A stretch of 64,000 bases of DNA from Apiotrichum sp. Y4204 (Eukaryota; Basidiomycota; Tremellomycetes; Trichosporonales; Trichosporonaceae): NCBI GenBank assembly GCA_025531455.1, contig JAMYHL010000025.1:310001-374000 (forward strand), in the 5' to 3' direction. Of the stretch, positions 1 to 11,463 are shown one piece after another. Positions within the stretch are counted from its first letter, which is position 1. Every line of letters starts with the position of its first letter. Position numbers and translations under genes: made by a program. Below the pieces are notes generated by a model. It was not told the origin of the DNA, ran no database searches, and saw nothing but the letters and a program-made list of their open reading frames with translations.

Positions 1-136
1 GGAAGTTGATAAACGGTCTATACATTCACGCGATATCGGTATTACACATAGAGTCTATGATTGTCTGGATTCAGGACCCGAGACCAGCTCAAAGGTCGGA
101 TTACCACTGCCAACGAGAAGGATACGAGCCACGACA

Positions 137-1887
137 CTACGGTCCACCAGTTTCGCCCTCGTCGTCCTCGCCCTCGGCGTCCTCATCTTCCCCCTCGGTA
201 AAGAGGGAATCGGCATCTTCATCCTCATCCTCATCCTCATTCTCATCCTGATCCTCATCCTGCGCACCCTGCTGGGTCGTGGCCTGCGGTTCGGTGGCCT
301 GCGGGATCGAGGCCGGCAGGGCTGTGGCCGGTTGGATCGCCGCCTGCTGGACCGCAGCCTGTTGCATCGCGGCCTGCTGGATAGTGTCCTGCTGGCCCGT
401 GACCGGCTCGATTGCCTGCTGGCCCGTGACCGGCTCGATTGCCTGCTGGCCCGTGACCGGCTCGATCGCCTGCTGACCAGAAGGACCCGCAGGAGGAAGC
501 GGAATACCCTCGATCTCGTCCCAGTCCCCGTCCTCCGTGCCCCCGCGGGCTTCCCACTCCGCCCACCGCCTCTCCTGGAGATCCATGAGGCGCGTAAGTT
601 CCTCGCCCGTCACATTGCTCAGAAAGTCGTCGAGGTCGTCGTACCCGAACATGTTGTCCGTCCGCAGCGCCTCGTCTGGCAGGTGCGCCGTACGGTTCGG
701 CGGGACGTACCCCCGCGGCGGGGTGTGCGAGCGCGAACCGGGACCAAGGGCGGGAACCGTGTGCGGGCCGGAGAGAGGGAACGGCGCGTAATAGTCGATA
801 CCGATCTCCGCGAGGGACGCCACGAGCGCTTCGCGGTCCCATGGCCGCCGGGGCTCTTCTTCATCGGATTCGTCGTCCGTGTATTCGGCGTCCTCGTCGT
901 CCTCGGCGACCTCGGCGTCCTCTTCACCCGTGTGGTATTCCTCGGCATCCATGTCCGCGTCTTCCCCGGCGTTGTCCTCGTGTTCCGCGTATTCCTGACC
1001 GGCGTAACCTAGGGTCTCCGGGTGCTGGGCTTGGAAGCCGTTGGTGAGGCCGTTGGTAGAACCGTTGGCGGAGGCCTCATTGACCAACGGCTCCTGAAAA
1101 CCCATCAGGGGAAAGCCTGTCGCGGGGTCCAAGTGGGCTGGCGCAGCAGGCGTAGGCGGCACGGGGATGGGGCCAGTCGGGGCGGGTGCGAAATCGGAGG
1201 GGACGCCAGGCGGGAGTCCAGCGTGGCCAGCGTAGCCAGCGTGGCCAGCGTAGCCAGCGTGGCCAGCGTATCCAGCGTATTCATCGTGACCAGCAATACC
1301 AGAGCCTTCCGAGACGCCGGGCAAGACTCCAGAGAAGCTGGGGGTGGCGCCAAGTGCCTGGGGCGGGACTGCAGCAGGCGCGGCAAGCAAGGCTGGCCCG
1401 TGCGTGGGACCAACAGGAGCAGACGGGTCAAAGTTGACGTACTGCTCCCACCCGTCGGGGACAGCGTAGCCCGTGAGCGCCGGCTGGCTGGCAGCGGCGG
1501 CGGAATTTGGAGCGCCGGGAGCGGCGGGAACGGTGGACTGGGCGTATGGGTGGTCGTATTCTACATCCTCCCCGTCGCTGGGGATGTACCGCACCGTGCT
1601 GGACGATGCGGTGCGCATGTTCTCGGCAGACATGGCGGCTTGGGCGGCGGCGGCTTGCACGGCGGCGGCTTGCGCGACTTCGTCGACTTCGAGGTGTGCA
1701 CCTGCGGCAGCCTCGCGAGCGCGCGCAGCGAGAGCGATCCGGTCTGCCTCCTCCTGCTGCGACTTCTCTTGCTGCTGGCGCAGCTTGTGGAAGTACTGCT
1801 GCTGGCGCTGCTGGAGGAGATACTGCTTGTGGAGGTGCTCCTGCTCCTCAAGGGAAAGATGCTTCTCGGGAGCGCCGTGGGTCGCGT

Positions 1888-1924
<37 letters not shown>

Positions 1925-2849
1925 GTACGGCAGGGTGGTGTGCTGCGCGTTCTGGTAGCCGGGCTGCCTGACGGTGGGTTGTGGCCACTGGAGCTGGGGA
2001 GGGCGGTTGCTGGGCCCACTCTCAATCTCGAACCCGTTCGTCACACTCTGCTGGTGATGGTGGGGAGGTTGAGAAGAAGAGGGGGCACAGCTGGAACCGA
2101 TATATACGTTTTCCTCCTCGTCTGGATCCAGCCGCCTACGCTTGGATGGGCCGGCTTCCGCATTCCCAGTCCAGCTCACACCGGGCGGGACTTCTGGAGG
2201 CCCCGGAGCCCCCGGAGCCCCCGGAGCCCCCGGAGGCACAGGGGAGGGCGTGTGCGTGGCTTCGGACGACCTGCGCCTTTTGTTTGTGCGCTTTGTCTTG
2301 TTGTTGCACTTTGCACTCGGGGGATACGAGCCCGGCCTGGGTTTGTCGTGCGTCTCGCGGTACTTGATGCGCGGGGCCCACGCGTCTGTGGGATGCAGCC
2401 CGTCTCGCACATTGCCATTCGCGTCCGCCTCGTGTGGCGGCGGCTTGGGGGGCACCGGGAGGTTGATGACACCGTACGGCACGAGGAGGCACGGCTGCAT
2501 CGCGACGGGGAGGTGGACCGCGAGCTTGTTCCGCCGCTCGGGCTCGACGCGGACGTACGGCGCGCCAATGTCAAACAACACCTTTTCTGTACGGGCAGCG
2601 TCTAGGGCTGGGGCGTGCTTCGGCGCGTCGGTCCGGCCGCTGGCGGTGCGGTGGGCAATGGTCTGCCCGATGAGGTTGGACGATGCGGCGAAGAGGCGAA
2701 TCGCGGCGTCCACGCGGGCCTTGGCGGCATGGAGCTCGATGAGCGTGAGCTACATGTTAGCGGAGACAGAGGGGTTCGCTCATGTTGTCAAGGGAAAAGT
2801 GCCACACTTCGCTGGGCGACGTATCCGGCACGGGAGCGGTGGCGGTCAT
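137..2849 (-). CDS. Unrecognised low-complexity acidic protein
   Basis: Two coding exons, 2808-2849 and 137-2749, give 884 aa. I do not recognise the family. The N-terminus (about residues 15-60) is helical and looks like the only globular part. It is followed by Pro/Gly-rich and KRRR-containing stretches (possible nuclear localisation), a polyproline run, a Gln/Glu-rich coiled coil (about 305-385), AGYAGH repeats, three QAIEPVTGQ repeats and a very acidic C-terminus. The start was chosen because the exon-2 frame runs up to an acceptor with no in-frame ATG, while the upstream ATG joins it in frame through a 58-nt intron with a CTAAC branch. The donor GTGTGG is weak. A 37-nt intron (2881-2917) with good consensus lies in the 5' leader. 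A 57-nt segment near 2045-2101 could be a further in-frame intron. No function is proposed. Confidence 0.65.
391..471 (-). repeat. 27-bp minisatellite, 3 units (QAIEPVTGQ)
   Basis: Three head-to-tail 27-bp units inside the gene at 137-2849. They differ by one or two bases and encode the nonapeptide QAIEPVTGQ. Reading frame is preserved. Confidence 0.85.
1218..1280 (-). repeat. 18-bp repeat coding AGYAGH
   Basis: Short tandem repeat in the same gene that alternates GTGGCCAGC and GTAGCCAGC. It encodes Ala-Gly-Tyr/His repeats. Confidence 0.8.
1889..1923 (-). repeat. (GGC)n / polyproline tract
   Basis: Uninterrupted GGC triplets on the plus strand, read as a run of prolines on the coding (minus) strand. 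Confidence 0.85.
2797..2809. promoter_or_regulatory. Palindromic element AAGTG-CCA-CACTT
   Basis: Perfect 5-bp inverted repeat around a CCA spacer. It falls at the exon 1/intron boundary of the 137-2849 gene. The identical 13-mer recurs at 15160, and partial copies occur at 8957 and 25851. It could be a dimeric transcription-factor site; that is an inference from recurrence only. Confidence 0.4.
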
Positions 2850-4026
2850 CGCGGAGCCTGACGTGATGGGTATTGTGGTTCTGGGTGTCAGTGGCCGTGG
2901 CGGGGGCGGATGCTCACCTGTAGTGAGTGCTGATGCCAGTGTAGCTTCGATAGGTCAAGTGAGATGGGGATGACGCGAGTCAAGAGATGAGACGAGCTGT
3001 CAAGAGCGAGAGCTGAGACTCGAGAGTTTAGACTTGAGAGTCTGGTAGAGGGATGGTGGAGTGGGATAGAGGTACTTCTCGAGGAGGAGATGTTTATATC
3101 CTTCACCCGCGTCCTTGACGATGTTCATGTCCCTCACACGGGGGGAGCCAACGTCCTTGTCTCCCAGCCAGTTCGCGAGACGGACGAGACATGGTGTGGG
3201 GAAAGACATCGCCGAGGAGGTGGGTGGTATTGTTATTGTCATTGTTTTTTGTTATTTTTGTGGTTATTTTTCATCGCCTCCCCCTCGCGGGGCTTCATAT
3301 CCCGGTGTACAGTATTGTCAGACATGTGTAGTGTGCGGACGTGGTGGACATTTTCAGTAGAAATCGAGGGGGGGGGGAGAAGTAAAGAACAAACGGGAGT
3401 TAAAGAATGGAGAGACACGACAATAAGAGAGATGGGGTGTGGAGAGTCACACAATGCAGTATACGCACCAGACTGAAACGCAACACATGATGAGTATGTA
3501 TGGCTTTGAATAAAAGTAATGTTCTACATTCGCCGTGTTCGAGAAACATTAGAGGGCAGTGTGCCACAGTGTGCCACAGGGTCTCAGGCCCTTGTTGCAT
3601 GTCTCATACCACACGTTTCGCCCGCTTATGCTTCTTTTGTCGCGCTGTGACGGCGGTGACGTTGCAAGTGAGTGACTACGAGGTGAGGTGCAAGGTATCG
3701 CTGCCTGTCGCCCTGCTTTGACCACCATACATACCAGTTGTGACGATGCGAACATGGGTTCGCCACATTGCACATTGGTGCATTCGGTCTGCCACATGCC
3801 ATGATTTCAACAATTGCCACATGCGACAATCCGGACTTTGGTCTGTACGGTCTGTACGATTCATATATTCATTACGATCTTGATTCCCGCCTGTCGCATG
3901 TGTTCAACACATGAGTGGTTGTCAGCGCCTGTGCACCTGTCATGTGGATCCCGCGGTTAGTCACAGTTAGTACTCGATATCCAACATCATATTCATACAA
4001 TTAGTACTCTATCCCAATTCTATAAG
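2850..4026. other. Intergenic: promoter and 5' leader of the 137-2849 gene
   Basis: No gene seen. On the minus strand it holds a TATA-like ATATAAAC (3092-3099 region) about 245 bp before the ATG, and a consensus 37-nt leader intron at 2881-2917 (GTGAGC...CTGAC...CCCAG). The distal half has four TGCCACA copies (3562, 3572, 3790, 3815). Confidence 0.55.
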
Positions 4027-5820
4027 CTACCACGGCCTCCCCCGCTCCTCCTTGATGCTAGGCGGGGTGATCTGCCCGCTGCCGGGCTCCTCCTCGGGGA
4101 TGACCTTGCGCATGCGCTCCTCCAGGTGGCGGAGGGAGAACCCGCACGCGCAGTCTGCCCATTTTGATTTCGGGTCGTCGTCGTTGGTGATGAACCGCCG
4201 CTCGCACGCCGGACACACGCCATTCGGGTACGTTGCCGGATCGTGGTCGTGCCGGCTGTGCGGGACGCCGGTGAGCGGGCACGTGCGGCACGCCTGCGCC
4301 TCCCCCGGCGTCTTGCATACCGGACACGGCGCGGTGTCGAACGCCAGGGACTCGTACGAGGGGAGATCGAGGACTTCGGGGATAAAGCCGCACGACGGGA
4401 CGATGACGGGCTTGTCGACGCGCATGAGCCGCAGCGCGCCTTGGCCCGGGATTGGCTCGCCGGTGACGTCCTCCCCCCACACCGAGTAGAATACCTCGAG
4501 CACGAGCTGGTGCGTCACCTTGATCGGGGTTATGATTCTGAGAGTTAGTAGGATGAAGCAACTTCGAAACTCACCCCTCGAGCGTGGATGGGCGGCCGGT
4601 TTCGTCGTTTGGCAACCGCCCGTTCCCCGTAATGTTCAACCCCGTGGTGTCCGCGTTCTTCGTGTTCGGGCCCTGGGACTCGGGGCCGCGCCAGAGCGCC
4701 GGCGCGCTGAGCGTGGGCTTTGCCGGTGGCCGCACGCCCTTTTCCCACACGACAAAGGGGGTCATTGCAACAATAGGCTGGGCGTCCTCTCCATCGCGCG
4801 GCGAGGTGATCGCAGTGGTTTGCGTGAGGATCACGCGCATGTAGTAGATTGTCGTTGCGGGCTCTGGCGCGGGGACATTGATAAAGCACTTGAGCAGGGC
4901 GCACACCGTCCACACATCCGACATGAAGCGGATCTCGAATGCGCCAAGGCCGGGCACCTCGCCCTGCCGCCGCTCGTCGAGTATGCTCACCGCGTTATTC
5001 GCCTCGGGGTTGTACATTATCCAGATGGACCGGGACGCGGTGGACGATCCCATGAGCCACTGCACCTCCTCTTCAGAGGACGTGACCGGGTCAGCCCAGG
5101 AGACGAGCATCTGCGTCGCGATGGGCCCGATGGGGGGTTCGGCCGAGGCCTCGGCCCTCGCTGCAGCTGCAGCGAGGTCGATCGGGGTAGTAGGCGTGTT
5201 GGAGCCGGATCCCGACCCTTGTCCGGACCCACGGCGCTCGGGCGACCGTCCGCGGCGCGGCGTCGGTGCCGGACTGGCCACAGGCGTAAATGGCAACACG
5301 GGGCGGCCACTCAGACCCTCGACCTCGGCAATCAGGTCCAGACGCACTTGTCCTGTCGGGTGCACGTCGTACGGCGCGAGAGCAAACGGCACGATAATCG
5401 TAAAGCCAAATCTGGCGGGTCAGAACAGTTCCAGATGGACACCCACCGCTGCACACCCTCCTCGAGGATGATGGCGCCCTTGACCTCGATAGTGCGCTGG
5501 AAGAGCACGTCCTCCTCCCACCCGCGCCCTGGGCCCATGTTGAGGCGGCAGATGTTCCGTAATGTAAGCCGGATGGCGCGGCACCGCTTCCGTCCCATTC
5601 CCTTTGGAACATCAATCTCGAGCTCGCCGCGCAGATCCCGCTCGAGGTTGTCGGGAATTTCCGTACTCCCCCCGAGCGCGGCGGGCACGTCGGGGTGGTA
5701 GCAGGTCATGAACACGCCGCCGTAGCTCGGGACGTTTATCTGGATGCGGACGCGTTTCGAGGAGCGTGAGGGCGAGCTCGTGCGCGACGCCGAGCGCGAT
5801 CCGGGAAGAAAGCGCCGCAT
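4027..5820 (-). CDS. Arrestin-like protein with Cys-rich C-terminus
   Basis: Exons 5447-5820, 4575-5411 and 4027-4537 give 573 aa; the introns are 35 and 37 nt. Splicing restores an arrestin-type N-terminal domain: a beta-strand-rich opening, a conserved GxxRKRCRAI-like strand, then EEGVQRFGFTIIVPFALAP followed by a run ending in an AEVEG motif. This is the usual form of fungal alpha-arrestin/ART proteins, which act as adaptors for ubiquitination of plasma-membrane transporters. A C-terminal arrestin-like half (VKPxx/VFYSVWGED region) precedes LPSY, a possible WW-domain ligand of Rsp5-type ligases. The last 110 residues carry four Cys pairs (CPVC, CRTC, CPAC, CAC), which suggests a zinc-bound module that I do not associate with ordinary arrestins. 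The assignment rests on fold-like motifs, so the exact subfamily is open. Confidence 0.7.
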
Positions 5821-6880
5821 GGTGGGCGGGCTTTGCGGCTTACGCTAGCTCAGGTACGTTCTGGGGGTGGGGGAGGGTGGGTGTTGGAGAATAAAGGATG
5901 GGTCTGTGCTTTGCGTTTTCGAGGGGTCTGTTTGGTAGTCGAGGGGTCAATGAGAAGCAGTGTCCGGCCCGTCAGAGCCGTCGCGGGGGGGCGATGGGGG
6001 ATGGATGAGAGTGGAGAGTGGGCAATAAGATGTTTCTCGTTGCTGTCGTCTATCTGTTGTCGTTGGTCCGTTGGACAGGAGCTATAGGACACACCTAACA
6101 GCTACCCATATGAGTCATCTGAATATCTGAGGGTTAGTTGCCGTCGTCGGTCCCGCGCTTGTTATTTTTGATCATTTTGCCGTCTGCGAGCGGTGAATAC
6201 AACGGCGGAGATGGTCGCATCTCCGGTCGACATCACTGACCCCCGACGCCCCCTGCCCCGCCCGACCATCGACCGCCGAGGTACCCGGCGGCACAGGCAT
6301 GCACATCGATACGAAGCTATCCACATCCACAGCTGCCTATCCATCAACGTACATGTACATGTACTCTTCATATGCATCGTATCGAGCAGAATTGCAGCGC
6401 AAAGATACGGCAGCGAGCGCGGAAAATAGAACTGTGCGGGATCTGTGGGAGGCAGACTGGTCAAATATCTCAATCACTCACCCCACTGAGACCACGCACG
6501 ACGCACGAGCTCGGAGCCGGCGGCAAACATCGTGCCTGCGGCGTCTCGAGTCCGGAGCGCCCGAGCTCCAGGTCTCGCCTTACATCCGGTCCGCGGCCGT
6601 TACTTCCATCACTGGAGGCGTGACTGGAAGCGACCTATGTATGCGTCGGACTGATATTGTTGACAAGAAGATGAGACATATGAGAGAGAAATTCCTAGAT
6701 CCTAGATCCCAATCGAAGCCAAAGAAACGCACAGACCCATTCGTCACGGCCAACGTCGTTTGTCGTTTGGCATCCTGCGAACGGCCGCAGCGCGCAGCGG
6801 CATCCCAGGCGGAGGGGATAGCGGATTATCCTCCTCGAGTGTAATCCTCCTTTTGCTTCTCTACACTCGCCACGTCTCCC
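5821..6880. other. Intergenic: divergent promoter region
   Basis: Lies between the divergently transcribed arrestin-like and MBOAT-like genes. It contains only short, compositionally random ORFs (the longest is 6299-6844). No clear TATA box or repeat seen. Confidence 0.5.
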
Positions 6881-8632
6881 ATGCTCGCTGCTGCGCGGGA
6901 CCTCCCCTCCGCGCCGGCGGTGCTCGGCGCGATCCGCGGCGCGCTCCCGACTCCCCGCGCGCCCACGGTGTTTGACATTCTCCTCGCGCACGCCGCTATA
7001 GGCCTCAGCATCGTCGCCCTCGTCCCGCCCCCGACGCGGGCGGTCCGCGCCGCGCGCGCAGCCCTCGCGCCCCTCGTCGTCGCGGCCTGGTTCTGGCTCG
7101 GATACGTGCCCCTCCTCCGCTCGCCGCAGGAGCGCTGGGGCACGACCATGCTGCTTGGTGAGTGCGCCCAAAATGCCAGAATTCTGATACTAGTCAACTT
7201 TGCATTCCGCGCACTCGAGACGCTCGTTGCCTTCCCCCCCGAATTCCACTGCTACCGCCTCAAGCCGACCGCGTCGGGCGCGGTCGCGGAGCCAGAGCCG
7301 GTGCCCCCGCCGTGGACGTGGGCAAAGGCGGAATGGGCGATGAGCCTGTGGTGGTCGTGGCGCGGCATTGGGTGGAACTATGGACCGCCACTCGCCTCCT
7401 CGATGCGCGAGGAGCCGTACACGACGCGCTCGTCGCGGAGGCACTATCTCATTCACAGGGGTATCTATCTCGTCGCAGTGTATGCGGTCGAGGATCTCGC
7501 GTCGACGTTTATGCGCCTCGTCGCGCCCGATTTCTACGTCTCCGCCACCACGCCGTACGCCGCGCTCACCACCTGGCAGCGCGGGTGGTACTCTATTGCC
7601 GTCGTTGCGCGCATCCTCTGCAGCATCGAGTTTACCCACGTCGGGTGCTCCCTTGCGTGCGTTGCGGCCGGCGGGTACTTTGGCCTCGAGGGCGAGCTCT
7701 GGTCGCCGTGGGGATGGCCGCCGGTCTTTGCCAGCGTAGGCTCCATTTGGAACCATCCCGGTCTCGCATACATGTGGAACAGGGTGGGTGCACCCCGAGG
7801 CCGAGGCTGTGCGCATCTCCACTGACAACAGGCTTGGAACCAGTACAACCGCCGTATGCTGCACTGCTGGGCATGGGTCGGTATCTGCGAGACGCTGCTG
7901 CGCCTCACGCCGTCGGGCGAGTCGGTGCAGAACCCGCGCCCAAAGCCCAAGGCTGCCGACACAAACACGAATCTGGTGCGCAAGGCGGTGACGAATGCGA
8001 AGAAGCACACGGTACCGCTGGTCATTGCTGCCACCGGCGTCGGAGCCGACACTGCCCGCCCACGCATCCCGCTGACGCCGCCGGTCGAGGACGGCTCCGA
8101 CAAGACGCTGCGTCATGTAGCCAGAGCGAACGGCAGCGACGCACCGCAGCCGTCGCCGCCGCTCTCTCCGCCCGACTCGGGGCGCAGCACCCCGGCAGTG
8201 CCGTACCAGCCGGACCCGCGACCCCCGCGCGCATCCCTCTTCACCAACCTCTTCAAGTCGTTCATTGTTTTTGCATTCTCAGGCCTGCACCACGACTGGG
8301 CGTCGTTTGTGATGCTGCTCGACGCCGTGGGGCGCGGCGAGACCGTCCGCTGGCGCAGGATCTTCTCCCTCTCCCCCTTTTTCCTCATGCAACCGCTCGG
8401 TCTCGCCTTCGAGGCGGTCGTAAAGCAGCACTGGCGCAAGTTTAAGCATTCGCGCGGATGGTCGCCCGGCCCGCCGTCGACCCTCGAGCGCGCGGTCGGC
8501 TTCGCGTGGACATGGGTGTGGCTTGGATGGACGGCGCGTTTCTTCGTCGAGGGCACGGCTGCGCTCGGCGTCTGGAGACACTTTCCGGACAAGACGTTTA
8601 TCAGTGCACTCGGCTGGGTGTGGGGCGTGTAG
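6881..8632 (+). CDS. Wax-synthase/MBOAT-like acyltransferase
   Basis: Exons 6881-7157, 7194-7783 and 7832-8632 give 555 aa. The protein is a polytopic membrane protein with hydrophobic segments near the N-terminus and spread through the rest. It has the Trp/Arg-rich RGIGWNYG region and a late FSGLHHDWASF motif, whose His is the expected MBOAT/wax-synthase active-site His. Family members transfer acyl groups to alcohols or sterols in the ER. The 36-nt intron 1 (7158-7193) is in frame either way; I splice it because the donor GTGAGT, its AT-rich composition and TACTAG are typical. A serine/proline-rich insertion of about 110 residues separates the Trp-rich half from the His motif. The substrate cannot be read from the sequence. 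Confidence 0.75.
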
Positions 8633-9327
8633 AATAGATGTATGCATTTGTGATGGGTAGAACGTGAGAGTGATGGGAGAACGGAGATATTGAGATCTGC
8701 ACACAGCAAGTAGACATGGCTTCGTCCTCATCGTCTCCCATCATCATTCCGAGTGTTCGGTCCACAGGTCCATCAGATGCAGTCTCGGGTGGAGGCGGCG
8801 GGGCCGGCGGGGCGCAAACCCCATCAACGTCATACGCACGTGTGACGCCTAATACCCTTCGTCCTATATCCATTCTTGAAGGCTCAAATACAAAATACTA
8901 TCTTTCTTAATACCCGATTACTATTCCCATTCTCCCTGCCCTGACTGGCCCGGGTGAAAGTGCCACACGCTCGGCGATATCTCCTGCTGAGCCTGGCTGC
9001 ACTGGGCCCATGGCTGGTAGCCACATGGCAATACAGCCGAGCGTTCAGCGATCAGAGTTCCCTCTGCTCCGAGCCACTCCGAGAGCCGAGCCAGGCTCTG
9101 CCTCCGCCAGGAGGACAGCCCCCCATTGTAGCACTCTTTCGGCCAATGACCTGTTCTGTAGTGGTCGTACTGCTTTTACTTGCTGCTCAGCTGCTGGCTG
9201 CACACCACTCGCTCGTCCTCGCTCGCTGCTCGTCGGCCCTTCACCACCTCGACTCACCACTCTCTCTCCACCCTCCTTCTCGGCCCTCCTCCTCTCCCCC
9301 CCTCCCCCCGCCCCGCCCGCGCCCAAA
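8633..9327. other. Intergenic: MBOAT 3' end and RIP1 promoter
   Basis: No gene seen. A partial copy of the palindromic element (AAAGTGCCACAC) lies at 8957-8968, about 360 bp before the RIP1 ATG. A C/T-rich tract of roughly 100 bp leads directly into the start codon. Confidence 0.5.
8957..8968 (+). promoter_or_regulatory. Copy of the AAAGTGCCACAC element
   Basis: Shares 12 of 12 bases with the copies ending at 2807 and 15170; the right arm of the palindrome is not complete here. It is upstream of RIP1. Confidence 0.35.
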
Positions 9328-10635
9328 ATGAGCCTCACCCGCATCAACCTCGCGCCCACGGTCCGCACCCTCGCCTCGGGCGTCCCCGCCGCCCGCGTCG
9401 CGCTCAACCTCCCCACCAACCCCCACCACGGCCACGGCCACGGCCCCCGCGCCGACCAGCCCGCCAAGTTTGCTGGTGCGTATGGCGCGACCGCCGTTAC
9501 CCGCGTGAACGGTGCGTCTGGAGGAGCGAGGAGAGGGGGAGACGGAGTGTGTTGGGCGGGGTGGGAGCGAAGATTGAGTTTGTGGAGACGGAGCGCGGAC
9601 ACTGCGGAACACTGGGGTGTTATTCCGGCGCGGTGTGGTTCCCTACCTCCTCACCCAAGGCGTTGAGCGATTACTATCGGCGCACAGCTGCGCGGTAGTG
9701 ATTGCGAGCGCGGGTGCCCCGCGCCGTTACACTCTGTGTCCGTAGCCTGCCGAGCCTCGGGCCCGAGAAAGATCTCAGCCGAGCTCCGTCTCGCACTCCA
9801 TCTCACCTGCCCAGCACCACGCCCAACCCCCTTCTGTCTATCCCACACTGCCCATAACACATACTGACCCGCAGCCCCTGCGACTGGCGTCTTCTCGGCG
9901 CGCCGCATGCACACCTCGAGCCGCGCGCTCGCCGGCCGCTACTCGAACGGCGTCCCCGACACCTCGGCCTACCAGACCCGCAACGAGTCGACCAACAAGA
10001 CCATGAGCTACTTCATGGTCGGCGCCCTCGGTGCCCTCACTGCTTCGGGCGCCAAGTCGACCGTCGCCGACATTCTCTCGAACATGGGCGCCTCCGCCGA
10101 TGTCCTTGCGCTCGCCAAGGTCGAGGTCGAGATGGGCTCGATTCCTGAGGGTAAGTGACGGACGGCAATTGCGCGCGGCGCCGCGCATCACCATATACAA
10201 TCACCCTGGTATACAGTTGTCGCTCACGCCACAGGCAAGAACCTCATCGTCAAGTGGCGTGGAAAGCCCGTCTTCATCCGCCACCGTACCCCCGACGAGA
10301 TCGAGGAGGCCCGCTCGGTCGACATCAAGACCCTCCGTGACCCCGAGACCGACGAGCAGCGCACCATCCGCCCGGAGTGGTAAGTCCAGAGTCGCGCCCA
10401 CTTGCGTCTGCGAGTGTCCATCCCTGACTCTCCCAGGCTCGTCATGCTCGGTGTCTGCACCCACCTCGGCTGTGTCCCCATTGGCGAGGCCGGCGAGTAC
10501 CACGGCTGGTTCTGCCCCTGCCACGGCTCGCACTACGACATCTCGGGCCGTATCCGCAAGGGCCCCGCGCCCCTCAACCTCGAGGTCCCCGAGTACGGCT
10601 TCAACGACGACGAGGAGAAGATTGTTGTCGGTTAG
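9328..10635 (+). CDS. RIP1: Rieske iron-sulfur subunit of cytochrome bc1
   Basis: Exons 9328-9511, 9875-10150, 10235-10379 and 10437-10635 give 267 aa. The Rieske protein carries the 2Fe-2S cluster that takes electrons from ubiquinol to cytochrome c1 in complex III of the inner mitochondrial membrane. An Arg/Ala-rich targeting leader is followed by one transmembrane helix ([16 protein letters not shown]) and the soluble domain with both cluster-binding boxes, CTHLGC (about residues 209-214) and CPCHGSH (about 228-234). Intron 1 is long (363 nt). An equally good GTGCGT donor at 9476 would shorten the leader by 12 residues in the same frame. Length and domain order match mitochondrial Rieske proteins. 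Confidence 0.95.
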
Positions 10636-11463
10636 ACAAGTTGCAATGCACAATATTGGGTCGTGAGGATAGGTGTTGGGGTCGGAGGGGAGACCCGAGT
10701 GTGTGGAGGGAGGAGACAGAACCGGATAGAGGGTATGGAGGATGAGAGTGGAGAGTGGAGAGTACGAGAGAGCAGGTTCAAGTTGGAGCGAGGATCGAGG
10801 AGACGAGCCGGGAAGAACAGAGGAGGCCAGCTCGGTGACGGCGGCCAGTAGAACAGAAATCCCGGGGGAATGACGATGATCGGGGAGTGCAGATCGCGTC
10901 GTATCGCAGCGGAGTGACTCGGCAAGTGTACATTCCGCACTTCGGTATACATGGAGAGCAGCAATCGTCTCCTGCCTCGTACTTCCTTCTATCGTTACAG
11001 CCTCCATTCCAATTTCCTTCTTGCACAGGCGTATCTTTCACCCATCTCCCTCTATGAACTGCCATCCCTCCTTGTACCTCCCTCACACTGACCCGAAAAC
11101 TAACACCTCACCTGTAGTCGACAGAGTGGCACTGCCACAGCCACCGGCTCGGCTACCCTCCCTTCTGCCCGCAGCCGATATCAGACATGATCAGACACGT
11201 AGAAACGCGCTCCTGCTAGTAGTACCTGTCTGACCGAGCGCGTCGGTACGGTGCTCGCTCGCCATACAGCTGGGATATGTGGGGCTCTGAGCGAGTTACA
11301 AGCGCACTATCGAAACGCCCGACTCTACGCGGACCAAACCTCCCAGCTTCCCAGCCTGCAAGTGATCGTTTCCTCTCCCATTTATATACCCTCAATGCCC
11401 TCCACCTCCCTTGGGTGCAATGTATACATGCCAGAACAGTGTGTGATGCTCCATGCTCCTCTC
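10636..11463. other. Intergenic: convergent 3' regions
   Basis: Lies between the convergent RIP1 and mL57 genes. I see no gene, repeat or RNA in it. Confidence 0.5.

Noticed and set aside
2045..2101. 57-nt in-frame segment of the first gene as an intron
   Set aside because: It has GT...AG ends and a TCAAC branch-like motif, but the donor GTATAT and Ser/His-rich reading leave it undecided, so I kept it as coding.
1022..2605. 527-codon plus-strand ORF
   Set aside because: Antisense to the 137-2849 gene; its composition (Arg/Gly-rich) is the usual shadow of GC-rich coding sequence, with no motif or splice structure.
4520..5701. 393-codon plus-strand ORF
   Set aside because: Antisense shadow of the arrestin-like gene, whose spliced minus-strand product has clear family motifs.
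6299..6844. 181-codon plus-strand ORF before the MBOAT gene
   Set aside because: Random-looking composition and unbiased codon use; better explained as promoter DNA.
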